Source: Cytophagales bacterium UBA2561
GTDB lineage: Bacteria > Bacteroidota > Bacteroidia > Cytophagales > Thermoflexibacteraceae
DNA length: 64,000 nucleotides
Reading direction: 5' to 3'
NCBI GenBank assembly: GCA_002340355.1
Contig: DDLX01000013.1
Location: forward strand, 124,001-188,000
Shown here: piece by piece, positions 50,438-59,007 of the stretch
Layout: each line of letters begins with the position of its first letter
How positions within the stretch are numbered: the first letter of the stretch is position 1
Translations under genes and position numbers: made by a program
Notes under the pieces: model-generated
What the model was told of the DNA's origin: nothing
What the model saw: only the letters and a program-made list of their open reading frames with translations
Databases searched by the model: none

Positions 50438-52210
50438 ATGAAACTATCCAATATATTCGGAAAAACTTTACGAGATGATCAAAAAGATGCTGATGTAATC
50501 TCCTCGAATTTAATGCTTCGGGCGGGTTATGTACGGCAGTTGGCAGCTGGAATTTACAGTTACTTACATTACGGACAAAAAAGCCTTCGAAAAATTGAGC
50601 AAATCCTACGGGAAGAAATGGATGCCATTGGAGGTGATGAAGTTTGTATGCCAATTGTTCACCCCGCCGAAATTTGGCAAAAAACCAATCGTTGGTACGA
50701 AATTGATGACTCTTTAGTTCGTTTCAAAGACCGTAATGAGCGTGATATGGTTTTGGCGATGACCCATGAGGAAATTGTAGCCCATTTATGTACCACCGAA
50801 ATTGATACCTACAAACAGCTTCCTAAATTGGTGTATCAAGTTTATACCAAATTTCGGGATGAGCCTCGTTCTCGGAGTGGCTTAATTCGTGTTCGAGAAT
50901 TTACGATGAAAGATAGTTATTCTTTAGATACTTCTTACGAAGGACTTGAAAAACAGTATATTGCCCACTACAATGCTTACCATCGAATTTATACCCGAAC
51001 AGGATTACCTGCCATTTCAATTTTAAGTGATACGGGGATGATGGGTGGAAAAGTAGCACACGAATATATGTACGTTACGGATATTGGAGAAGATACCATT
51101 TTCATTTGTGAAGAAAGTGGGTATAAAGCCAACAAAGAAGTAGCTACGATTAAGAAAATTTATCCTGAAATTGAGCCTAAACCTCTCGAAAAAGTTCATA
51201 CTCCAGAAACAAAAACAATTACTGATGTAGCTGAATTTTTGGGAGTTACGGCACAAGATTGCGCTAAAATGGTCTTTTTCTCTACCAAAATTGAAGAAGA
51301 AACTAAAGTAGTTGTAACGGTAGTTCGGGGCGATATGGAAGCTCATCCTATCAAAATTCAGAAATTGGGTAAATTCACCAATTTAGAACCTGCAACCGAA
51401 GCCGAAATTGCTTCTATTGGGTCAGTAGCAGGCTATGCTTCACCGATGGATATTGACCGTGAAAAAAGTATTGTGATTGTGGATGATTTGGTTGCCAATA
51501 CGAATAATTTGGTAATTGGTGCAAATGAAACGGATTATCACGTCATTAATTCTTGTTACGGACGAGATTATAAGGCGGATATTGTCGGAGATATTGTTTC
51601 CGCTTACGAAGGCGCATTTTGTCCTATTTCTGAAGAAAATTATCCTTTGAAGACAGTTCGGGGTGTGGAAATTGGTAATATTTTCCAACTTGGAACAAAA
51701 TACACTGAAGCACTTGGAGCGGTTTTCATGGATAAGGATGGAGTTCCTAAACCAATTATCATGGGGTCATATGGCATTGGTGTGGGACGTTTATTGGCTT
51801 GCTTGTGTGAAGAATACAATGATGAAAAAGGCTTATGCTTACCAATTTCTATAGCTCCTTATGAGGTGATACTCACAGCATTATTGGACAATACAGAAGG
51901 TTTAGCAGAAAAAGCGATTGAACTTTACGAAGATTTGAAAGCGGATGGAGTAGATATTTTATTCGATGACCGAAATAAAAAATTAGCTTCCCCTGGGGTC
52001 AAGTTTAAAGATGCTGAATTAATTGGAATCCCGATTCAATTGACGATTTCGAAACGTTCTTTGAAAAATGGAGGTCTTGAAGCACAAATTCGTTCGGAGG
52101 GTAAAAAACAAATTATTCCTTTGGAAAATATCAAAGAATTTATCCAAGAAACTCGTACAAAACTTTATGCTGAACTTAATGACCGAGTTAAAAATGCAGA
52201 AACTTGGTAA
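50438..52210 (+). CDS. proS: Prolyl-tRNA synthetase, bacterial type with editing domain
   Basis: Charges tRNA-Pro in the cytoplasm. The 590-residue length and order fit the bacterial form: MLRAGYVRQLAAGIYSYL (motif 1), KFRDEPRSRSGLIRVREFTMKDSYS (motif 2), then a YbaK-like editing insertion of about 170 residues (from EVATIKKIYPE to YEGAFC), then SYGIGVGRLLACL (motif 3) and an anticodon-binding domain. Many Bacteroidota instead have the shorter archaeal/eukaryotic form, so this type is worth noting. The start is the ATG at 50438. Confidence 0.94.
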   Translation: MKLSNIFGKTLRDDQKDADVISSNLMLRAGYVRQLAAGIYSYLHYGQKSLRKIEQILREEMDAIGGDEVCMPIVHPAEIWQKTNRWYEIDDSLVRFKDRNERDMVLAMTHEEIVAHLCTTEIDTYKQLPKLVYQVYTKFRDEPRSRSGLIRVREFTMKDSYSLDTSYEGLEKQYIAHYNAYHRIYTRTGLPAISILSDTGMMGGKVAHEYMYVTDIGEDTIFICEESGYKANKEVATIKKIYPEIEPKPLEKVHTPETKTITDVAEFLGVTAQDCAKMVFFSTKIEEETKVVVTVVRGDMEAHPIKIQKLGKFTNLEPATEAEIASIGSVAGYASPMDIDREKSIVIVDDLVANTNNLVIGANETDYHVINSCYGRDYKADIVGDIVSAYEGAFCPISEENYPLKTVRGVEIGNIFQLGTKYTEALGAVFMDKDGVPKPIIMGSYGIGVGRLLACLCEEYNDEKGLCLPISIAPYEVILTALLDNTEGLAEKAIELYEDLKADGVDILFDDRNKKLASPGVKFKDAELIGIPIQLTISKRSLKNGGLEAQIRSEGKKQIIPLENIKEFIQETRTKLYAELNDRVKNAETW

Positions 52211-52270
52211 ATTTTTGAATAAATATCTCAATTTCATATCAGTAGATTACTCAATTTACTGGTATGAAAT

Positions 52271-52367
52271 TGATAATCAATAGTTTTTAGTGATTATCAG
52301 AACCGACAAAATAAATACAAACCTTACATCTGACTTTATTTTATCGGTAATAAGCCTTTTGGCTTAT
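52271..52367. terminator. Three consecutive hairpins after proS
   Basis: TGATAATCA / TGATTATCA (52271-52299), CCGACAAAATAAA / TTTATTTTATCGG (52303-52347, one mismatch) and TAAGCC-tttt-GGCTTA (52351-52366) follow each other. They lie between convergent genes and probably end transcription from both sides. None has a long T-run. Confidence 0.55.
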
Positions 52368-52424
52368 AGAATGCTGAAAAAATTATCAACATATTTTGTT
52401 TTTTCATAACCCTTTGGTTTTAAG

Positions 52425-52640
52425 TTACTTTAAAGGTCTTTTTGCTAAGACATCCACATTCTCACAAACATCTTTCCCATCACAAAGTACTTCCAATGGC
52501 ACACGGTCATATTTTCCTTTGACAGGAATTCCAAATAAAATATGACCTCGACTCACGACACGTAAGACAACATCTCCTTGATAACGAATAAGTTGTCCTG
52601 ACCTAATTTGTACACCTGAGTTATCCTTGAAGCTTTTCAT
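52425..52640 (-). CDS. Small beta-rich hypothetical protein
   Basis: A 71-residue protein starting MKSFKDNSGVQIRSGQLIRY, with QGDVVLRVVSRGHILFGIPVKGK in the middle, alternating like a small SH3-type barrel, and a Cys pair (LCDGKDVCENV). No family was recognised. The frame is open to 52742, but that N-terminus is Cys/Phe/Lys-rich and less protein-like. Convergent with proS. The gene is short, so the call is moderate. Confidence 0.5.
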   Translation of the reverse strand: MKSFKDNSGVQIRSGQLIRYQGDVVLRVVSRGHILFGIPVKGKYDRVPLEVLCDGKDVCENVDVLAKRPLK

Positions 52641-53031
52641 ACATTTTTTAAATTTAGAAGTTGAACCATCAAAAAAGTCATAAAAATTACGGCATGGTTT
52701 GAAACTTTTCCTTAATGTAAGTTTTTTTGCATAAAAAAGCAAGAAAAATTTTGATTTTATTTTAAATCACTGTTAATTTGAAAGTTTTTACCTTTTCTAA
52801 ATTTGGAACGAAATTTTATTTACAAGAGTTGTCGTACTTTTGACTATTTTAAGAGTTTGAGGATAGACTTTAAGAAAATTTAGGAAATAAAATATCTAAA
52901 CTTATCTGACTTCAGAATTCCATAAAATTCATAGAAGCCTTGAAATTTTATAGAAAAATTTCACCAAAACTAGAAAATTACTTATATTTGTATAGCAAAA
53001 AAATTTTACTGTTTCTAAAACTATAAATACT
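52641..53031. other. 390-bp region upstream of infC
   Basis: It holds the infC promoter (52983-52990) and another -7-like TACTTTTG at 52837-52844. No ORF on either strand looks real. No tRNA is seen, although infC often lies after thrS; thrS is absent here. Confidence 0.4.
52983..52990 (+). promoter_or_regulatory. Candidate -7 element for infC
   Basis: TATATTTG is an exact TAnnTTTG. Transcription would begin near 52997, leaving a leader of about 35 bases before the AUU start at 53032. Confidence 0.45.
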
Positions 53032-53592
53032 ATTAAACCACGAAGTAAACGTAGAAATCTTAATCGAAGACGAACCGAAGATAAGCACCGCATCAATGAA
53101 CGAATCCGTGTGCCAGAAGTTCGTCTAGTAGGCGATAATGTAGATGTTGGAATCTATCCTACACGACAAGCCCTTGGAATGGCTAGAGAACAAGGACTGG
53201 ATTTAGTGGAAATTTCCGCCAAAGCAACTCCTCCTGTTTGTAAAATCATTGATTATTCTAAGTTCAAATATGAACAAAAAAAGAAGCAAAAGGAACTCAA
53301 AGCTAAAGCCCATAAAACTGTAGTTAAAGAAATCCGATTTGGTCCAAATACGGACGACCATGACTTTCAGTTCAAATTGAAGCATGCAATGAGTTTTCTT
53401 GAATCAGGTAATAAAGTTAAAGCTTATGTTCACTTTGCAGGGCGTACCATCGTCTTCAAAGAACGAGGTGAAATTTTGTTGCTTAAATTTGCTCAAGCAC
53501 TCGAAGAGCATGGTAAGGTTGAACAATTGCCTCGCCTTGAAGGTAAACGGATGAGCGTTATGATTGCGCCAAAGAAAATCCCAAAAAAATAA
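53032..53592 (+). CDS. infC: Translation initiation factor IF-3, probable AUU start
   Basis: IF-3 binds the 30S subunit, checks the start codon and blocks premature 50S joining. The conserved N-terminus requires reading upstream of the first GTG (53110): KPRSKRRNLNRRRTEDK and INERIRVPEVRLVGDN are in frame and continuous. The only plausible start before them is ATT at 53032, giving 186 residues. AUU is the known infC start in E. coli, where IF-3 represses its own translation by rejecting AUU. GTG at 53110 would give 160 residues without the N-terminus. Later motifs: GLDLVEISAKATPPVCKIID and the C-terminal RLEGKRMSVMIAP. Confidence 0.9.
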   Translation: MKPRSKRRNLNRRRTEDKHRINERIRVPEVRLVGDNVDVGIYPTRQALGMAREQGLDLVEISAKATPPVCKIIDYSKFKYEQKKKQKELKAKAHKTVVKEIRFGPNTDDHDFQFKLKHAMSFLESGNKVKAYVHFAGRTIVFKERGEILLLKFAQALEEHGKVEQLPRLEGKRMSVMIAPKKIPKK

Positions 53593-53664
53593 ACTATACT
53601 TACCAAATATTATGAAATAAATTTCACTTCCCTGCCTCTCTTAGTATAAGTAATCTCATTTTTC

Positions 53665-54786
53665 ATGTGGAATCATTATCATTTGTATCTCTGTGTATTT
53701 TGCTTAGGAGTCATTTGGTTTTTAGGAGGATGTGCTGAAAATCCGAAAAATGAGGCTCGTGTTTTTGTATTGCCCGAAGAAATGACTGTTTCTGATACTC
53801 TTGAGATGACAGGAGTGATTCGGGCAGGAAAAATGCTAGAAATTCGCCCCAACTTAGCAGGGCAAATGCTCGAAATTTTGGTTTATGAAAAAGATTTTGT
53901 TCAAAAAGGACAAGTTTTATTTCAAATTCTTCCTCAAGAATTTGTCATTGTGTCGGATAGTTTGAATCAAATTTTGCAGAAAGCCAAGAATCAACTCTCT
54001 GTGATAAAGAAAACATCCGAACAAGTTAAAAACCAATGGCTTGAGGCAAAAAAAAGCACTCCTACTAAAGCCTCCGATTTAGGCAATCTCTATCAGGCTA
54101 AAGCCCAAGAACTCCAAAAAGCTCGTTTTGAGGTAGTACAATTAGAGGATAATTTACGAATTTTAGAAGAAAATAGTACTCCTATTGAAATTACTGCTCC
54201 TACTTCGGGAGTTATACAGAAAATTTATGTTACTGAAAATGAGCGTTTTTCTAAGCCAGATTCTGTATCTTCCAAGTTAGAGCCTAGTAATTTGCCTAAA
54301 GTTTGGGCAGAAATTCAGGATGTTCAACAATTTGTATTTGAAGCCAAGACAGAAAATGTAAATTCTGAGGTAAATTTGAAGATAAATTGGCTTTCAAAGG
54401 GCGATTCGGCGAAAATTTTGCTTTCCTTTGAAAAAGAAAGCTATTGGGGTACAATTGAGCAAATTATTTCGTTATCCGAAAAAAGCAAAGGTTATCAGGT
54501 TCAAATTCAGTTTGCACCAACAACACCAAACTCAAAGACACGAGTAGGTATGACAGCTAATACTCAAATTCCGATACGTCCCCAAACGACTTTGTTTTTG
54601 CCAATGACGTGTGTAGAACGTATCGGAGAAACTACACAAATTTATATAAAAAGTTCTGATAACCAGCTTGAAAAGCGACTTGTTGAGTTAGGTATTCAAC
54701 AAGGAAATCAAGTTGAAATCCGAAAAGGAATAACGAAACAAACACAGGTACTACATCCCTATCAAACAACAAATAATTTAAATTAA
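53665..54786 (+). CDS. Efflux adaptor (HlyD/RND periplasmic subunit), lipoprotein
   Basis: A 373-residue membrane-fusion protein with a lipobox (GVIWFLGGC, Cys23). It then has a lipoyl half (LEIRPNLAGQMLEILVYEKDFVQKGQVLF), a coiled coil, the second half (APTSGVIQKIYVTENERF) and a beta-barrel. This is the order of RND/ABC adaptor lipoproteins. It lies alone: no inner-membrane pump or TolC beside it. The next gene is a SpoIIE phosphatase 52 bases later. Its pump is unknown. Confidence 0.85.
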   Translation: MWNHYHLYLCVFCLGVIWFLGGCAENPKNEARVFVLPEEMTVSDTLEMTGVIRAGKMLEIRPNLAGQMLEILVYEKDFVQKGQVLFQILPQEFVIVSDSLNQILQKAKNQLSVIKKTSEQVKNQWLEAKKSTPTKASDLGNLYQAKAQELQKARFEVVQLEDNLRILEENSTPIEITAPTSGVIQKIYVTENERFSKPDSVSSKLEPSNLPKVWAEIQDVQQFVFEAKTENVNSEVNLKINWLSKGDSAKILLSFEKESYWGTIEQIISLSEKSKGYQVQIQFAPTTPNSKTRVGMTANTQIPIRPQTTLFLPMTCVERIGETTQIYIKSSDNQLEKRLVELGIQQGNQVEIRKGITKQTQVLHPYQTTNNLN

Positions 54787-54838
54787 CCAATAAATAGCAT
54801 ACTAAATTATTATTTTCTTATCCTTTTAATAAATAAAT

Positions 54839-56314
54839 ATGCCCATTCAAACGCTAAGATTTTCGCTAAAGTTTTGGGTAATTTTTTGGTTTTTTGGGGT
54901 TACTACTACTTCTGTAAGTTTTGGGCAAGAAGATTGGTTTTTAAATGCACCAATGGCTTCTGCCAAACCAAAACCACCACAATTAGATACTGTTTTGTCT
55001 AATGCGCTTCGGATATCATCTCAGGATAGTATTCGGCTTCTGAAACAATACTTTAACCTCATTATCAATGAGTTAGAAATGGAAAAACAAATCCTTTCTG
55101 AAGATAATGCTAAAGTGCGAACCGAAATTGATCGTATTAACTTAGAACTAAAATCTGCGAAACTGACCTCAAGAGAACGTCAAACTTTAAAACAAGATTT
55201 GGAGCGTTTACAACAAACCTTAGTGAGTAATGAACTTGCTTACCAAGAAGCCCAAGCCAAAACACAAGGTGTAAGTAATCGTATTGGAATTATTATTGAT
55301 GAAAAAGATTCACTAAATACTGCTTATAACAAAACACTAATTCAGGTCGAAGAAGAACGTCGCCAGAAGTTTATTGAAATGGTAGCACTACTCCTGATTT
55401 CAGCACTTTTGTTGGCAATTTCTGCTATTTCTATTATTTCAGGAAGGCGTATCCGTAAACAAAAACAACATATCGAAGAAAAAAGCGTCCAAATTGCTCA
55501 ACAAGCCAGAGTTTTACAGGTAGCGAATAGCGAAATCGAACGTCAAAATCGTAATATTATGGCAAGTTTGAGTTATGCAGGACGCATCCAAAGTGCGCTT
55601 TTACCGAGTACCAAGAAAATTCAAAGACATCTTCCTGAGTCCTTTATTTTTCTAAAACCCAGAGAGAAAGTAAGTGGTGATTTTTATTGGTTCGAAGAAA
55701 TCGAAGGTAGGCTCATCTTAGTGGCAGCAGACTGTACAGGGCATGGTGTCCCAGGAGCAATTATGAGTATGGTTGGTATGGAACAGTTGAATAGTATTGT
55801 GAAAGTCAAGAAGATGCATAATCCTGCCGAAATTTTACATTGCCTTAATGAGCGCATTCGGTATATGCTCAAACAGACCAAAAATAAAACTCGTGACGGG
55901 ATGGATATTGCACTTTGTGTCATCGAACCAAACCGCCAAACTATCCGTTTTGCAGGAGCGAAAAACCCACTCTTGTATGTCAAATCTGAGGATGAAGTAC
56001 AACAATTAATTCAAATCAAAGGAGACCGTAAGTCGGTTGGAGGTTGGAAAAATACTGCCTCTCCTTTCACGACACATACCCTAAGATTTGAAACAGAATC
56101 TCCTACTTTTTATCTTTTTTCGGATGGATTTCAAGACCAATTTGGAGGGGAAGAAAATCGAAAATTTATGCGAAAACGTTTCCAACAATTATTGTTTGAA
56201 ATTCATCATTATCCTTTTGCCAAACAAAAAGAAGTGCTTCATGAGACCCTCAAAAACTGGCAAGGCGATAACCGTCAAACAGATGATATTTTAGTTATTG
56301 GGTTCAAATTATAA
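54839..56314 (+). CDS. Membrane-bound SpoIIE/PPM phosphatase
   Basis: A 491-residue protein with a signal-like N-terminus (MPIQTLRFSLKFWVIFWFFG, ending SFGQ), a periplasmic coiled coil (about 60-180), one membrane helix (about 180-200, MVALLLISALLLAISAISII), a cytoplasmic coiled coil and a PPM/SpoIIE phosphatase (about 245-491). GDFYWFEEIEG, AADCTGHGVPGAIM and FSDGFQDQFGG are the metal-binding motifs. The last about 65 residues closely match the phosphatase at 16641-18725, so they are paralogues with different sensors. Target and signal unknown. Confidence 0.9.
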   Translation: MPIQTLRFSLKFWVIFWFFGVTTTSVSFGQEDWFLNAPMASAKPKPPQLDTVLSNALRISSQDSIRLLKQYFNLIINELEMEKQILSEDNAKVRTEIDRINLELKSAKLTSRERQTLKQDLERLQQTLVSNELAYQEAQAKTQGVSNRIGIIIDEKDSLNTAYNKTLIQVEEERRQKFIEMVALLLISALLLAISAISIISGRRIRKQKQHIEEKSVQIAQQARVLQVANSEIERQNRNIMASLSYAGRIQSALLPSTKKIQRHLPESFIFLKPREKVSGDFYWFEEIEGRLILVAADCTGHGVPGAIMSMVGMEQLNSIVKVKKMHNPAEILHCLNERIRYMLKQTKNKTRDGMDIALCVIEPNRQTIRFAGAKNPLLYVKSEDEVQQLIQIKGDRKSVGGWKNTASPFTTHTLRFETESPTFYLFSDGFQDQFGGEENRKFMRKRFQQLLFEIHHYPFAKQKEVLHETLKNWQGDNRQTDDILVIGFKL

Positions 56315-56425
56315 GGACTCAAAATTATAGACTTCTTTCCTCGTTTTTTTGGTATTATTTTCCTCTAATTCTTTATCTTTAGGCTTTATCTACGATAGTT
56401 CTCCACCTTTTGATTCGAATAAACG

Positions 56426-57151
56426 ATGGAATTTAACCCTGATGTTTCAGAATTTAACCTCTTTGTTTTTACAGGGCTAGGTGTACTTTTATTCTTGGGA
56501 ATGCGCCGTTTAAAAAATTTCTTAGGAACTTCCTTGAGTAAATTTTCTCGCTTTGAAGAACTCAGCCGTTTAATCCCCGCATTTGAAGGACTTACTTGGC
56601 TGTTATTTGTTTTATTAGCTATCTCGCTGATTTTCAAAGATAAACTTTTTTATTCTGTTGGAATTTTGATGGTATTGGTGGTAACTGTGGGTTGGCTTTC
56701 ATGGTTTTTTGTTCGTGATTTCGTAGCTGGAATGATGTTACGTTCTTCGCAAACTTTCGAATTAGGGGATCGTCTTCGGGTTCAAGATTTTGAGGGAGTT
56801 TTACAACGAATCGGTCATTTTTCAATGACACTTGAAGGCGATGATGGACAAAGCACTGTGATTCCATTCAGCACGGTTTCTGATACGATGCTTACTCGAA
56901 TTGGAGCTGGTACATTACTAAAAAGTCGAACTTTTCAAGTTAAAATTACGCCTGAAAAATCGTCCAATGCCATTCAACAAATTCGTCAATTGGCATTGAT
57001 CGCTCCTTGGACTTCGATTATGCACGAACCCAAAATTAAATTTATAACTGAAAATCATGATTCTATTATTTATGAAGTAACTGTTTTTGGATTAGAGGAA
57101 AATTATTTTCGGCATATCCAAAAATATTTAGAGACTCATTTGGAAAAATAA
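56426..57151 (+). CDS. MscS-like mechanosensitive channel domain protein
   Basis: A 241-residue protein with three hydrophobic stretches, the last (about 70-95, ILMVLVVTVGWLSWFF) followed by VRDFVAGMMLRSSQTFELGDRL. That is the TM3/beta-domain junction of MscS channels, with the G-D-R-x-x-V/Q-x-F-x-G segment. It is shorter than E. coli MscS (286). It is probably a small channel that opens on osmotic down-shock. Same direction as the SpoIIE gene, about 110 bases after it. Confidence 0.82.
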   Translation: MEFNPDVSEFNLFVFTGLGVLLFLGMRRLKNFLGTSLSKFSRFEELSRLIPAFEGLTWLLFVLLAISLIFKDKLFYSVGILMVLVVTVGWLSWFFVRDFVAGMMLRSSQTFELGDRLRVQDFEGVLQRIGHFSMTLEGDDGQSTVIPFSTVSDTMLTRIGAGTLLKSRTFQVKITPEKSSNAIQQIRQLALIAPWTSIMHEPKIKFITENHDSIIYEVTVFGLEENYFRHIQKYLETHLEK

Positions 57152-57182
57152 TTTGACCAGAGCGATTTTTTCAGAAATGAAT

Positions 57183-57190
57183 TATCTTTG
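57183..57190 (+). promoter_or_regulatory. Candidate -7 element for trmB
   Basis: TATCTTTG is an exact TAnnTTTG, 51 bases before the GTG start. A TTTG at 57152-57155 is too far (27 bases) to count as a normal -33 element. Confidence 0.35.
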
Positions 57191-57240
57191 TAACTCAATT
57201 TTGAGTATTATTTTCATTGATTTTAGAGAAAATTTAAACG

Positions 57241-57897
57241 GTGGCACGGCAAAAACTTTACAAATTTGCGGCAAATGCAAAGGCAAAAAATGTCTTAGAA
57301 GCAGGAAAACCGCTTTTTGAGACGATTAAAGGAAATTGGCATACCTTTTTCGAAAATTCAAGCCCAATTGTGTTAGAATTGGCTTGTGGCAGAGGGGAAT
57401 ACACTACTGGGCTTGCTCAAGTTTATCCCGATAAAAATTTTATTGGAATAGACATTAAGGGAGATAGAATTTGGAAAGGCAGTACTTTTGCTCAAGAAAA
57501 TAATTTACAAAATGTGGCTTTCTTACGTACCTTAATTCACGATTTGGAAAAGTTTTTTGCTGAAGATGAAGTTTCCGAAATTTGGTTGGTTCATCCTGAC
57601 CCACGTCCTAAAAAGAAAGATGCCAAACGCCGATTGACACATCCTCGATTTTTGGATAGTTATCGAAAAATTGTCAAAAATGAAGGAATATTACATCTAA
57701 AAACAGATAATACAGGCTTATATGAATATTCCCTAGAAGTGTTAAAAACACAAAAAATTGAAAATTTAGTACAGACTGCTGATTTATATGAATCTCCCTT
57801 ATATGACCTCCATCATGGTATCACCACACGATACGAAAAACAATTTACAAAGGAAGGTCATAAAATTAAATACTTACAATGTCGATTGTTAAAGTAG
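57241..57897 (+). CDS. trmB: tRNA (guanine46-N7)-methyltransferase
   Basis: Methylates G46 in tRNA variable loops using SAM. The 218-residue product has VLELACGRGEYTTGLAQVYP (SAM loop), IGIDIKGDRIWKG, NVAFLRTLIHDLEKFF, and WLVHPDPRPKKKDAKRRL, the TrmB signature. GTG at 57241 is the start: MARQKLYKFAANAKAKN is conserved in the family and no ATG precedes it. Monocistronic, or coupled to the lepB-like gene 31 bases later. Confidence 0.93.
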   Translation: MARQKLYKFAANAKAKNVLEAGKPLFETIKGNWHTFFENSSPIVLELACGRGEYTTGLAQVYPDKNFIGIDIKGDRIWKGSTFAQENNLQNVAFLRTLIHDLEKFFAEDEVSEIWLVHPDPRPKKKDAKRRLTHPRFLDSYRKIVKNEGILHLKTDNTGLYEYSLEVLKTQKIENLVQTADLYESPLYDLHHGITTRYEKQFTKEGHKIKYLQCRLLK

Positions 57898-57927
57898 TAT
57901 TTGGCATTAATTTGATTCTCAAAAGAG

Positions 57928-59001
57928 ATGGGATTTACGTTAAGACAGAAACCAAATGTCCATCAGAAAAAAAACACCTTACGTGATTTTTTGGATACGT
58001 TTTTAAAGGCTTTTATAGTTGCTATTTTTCTGAAATGGCTATTATTCGAAGCTTTTACGATGCCTACTTCAGATATGGCAAGCACTCTTCTTTCGGGGGA
58101 TTTTGTGTTGGTTAGTAAATTACATTATGGAGCAAGAACTCCTGCAACTCCCTTACAAATTCCTTTGACTCATCAAAAAATAGGTCATTTTCCTGCTTAT
58201 TTAGACTGGATTCAATTGCCTATTTTTCGACTTCCTGCTTTATCTCAAATCTCTGAAAACGATGTTATTACTTTCAATTATCCTCCTGAAACTTATCACC
58301 CCATTGACCAAAAAACACCATTTATTGGACGTTGTGTTGGGTTGGCGGGAGATACTTTAGAAATAAAAAAAGGAGAAGTTTTTCGAAATAATCAACCTGC
58401 CCAAACACTTTCCTTTATTCAAAATCCATACTTAATTATATTGAAAAATGGAATTGTACCAGACCAGTTAAAAGAATTGGGTATCTCGGAAATTGTATCT
58501 TTTCAGGATAAATTGATAGCACAGCTAAATAAAAAAATGTTAGGAAAACTCAGACAATCAGCTTATTGTCATAAGATTACTCCCATTATTGAGCCTTCAG
58601 AGAGTACAGGACAAAATGAAAAGATCTTTCCTCATTCCTCGTATTTTTCATGGAATGCAGATAATTTGGGTCCTATTAAAATTCCACAAAAAGGAATGAG
58701 TATTCTACTAACTCCCGAAAAATTAGCTCTTTACGAATCTATTATTTTAAAATATGAGAGGTTATCCCATGTTGAAATTCGGAATGATTCCTTATTTTTA
58801 GCTCAAGAATTTATGGAAAATTATACTTTTCAACAAGATTATTATTTTGTTTTGGGAGATAACCGCCGTAATTCACCTGACTCTCGATTTTGGGGTTTTG
58901 TCCCTGAAAATCACATTATTGGAAAAGCAATTTATCGTTGGTTCTCTATTCATCCTAAAACAGGTTCAATTCGATTTGACCGTATTGGATTCATACAATA
59001 A
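57928..59001 (+). CDS. Signal peptidase I homologue lacking both catalytic residues
   Basis: A 357-residue LepB-family protein with an N-terminal membrane helix (about 22-43). Where active enzymes have P-T-S-S-M with the nucleophile Ser before Met, this has MPTSDMASTLLSGDF: the nucleophile is Asp49. Where they have Y-I-K-R with the base Lys, this has PFIGRCVGLAGD: Gly134. The later boxes are kept (GDTLEIKKGE, and LGDNRRNSPDSRFWGFV near the end). The fold is therefore preserved and the Ser-Lys dyad is gone. It is probably a non-catalytic paralogue that binds preproteins or modulates an active LepB. It follows trmB closely. Family certain, activity not expected. Confidence 0.88.
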   Translation: MGFTLRQKPNVHQKKNTLRDFLDTFLKAFIVAIFLKWLLFEAFTMPTSDMASTLLSGDFVLVSKLHYGARTPATPLQIPLTHQKIGHFPAYLDWIQLPIFRLPALSQISENDVITFNYPPETYHPIDQKTPFIGRCVGLAGDTLEIKKGEVFRNNQPAQTLSFIQNPYLIILKNGIVPDQLKELGISEIVSFQDKLIAQLNKKMLGKLRQSAYCHKITPIIEPSESTGQNEKIFPHSSYFSWNADNLGPIKIPQKGMSILLTPEKLALYESIILKYERLSHVEIRNDSLFLAQEFMENYTFQQDYYFVLGDNRRNSPDSRFWGFVPENHIIGKAIYRWFSIHPKTGSIRFDRIGFIQ

Positions 59002-59007
59002 TCAAAC

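Noticed and set aside
52641..52742. N-terminal extension of the small protein at 52425
   Set aside because: The 34-residue extension is Cys/Phe/Lys-rich without a fold pattern; the internal ATG at 52640 starts a coherent beta-rich protein.
53110..53592. infC starting at the GTG at 53110
   Set aside because: It would remove the conserved N-terminal segment of IF-3, including KPRSKRRN and INERIRVPE, which is in frame upstream.
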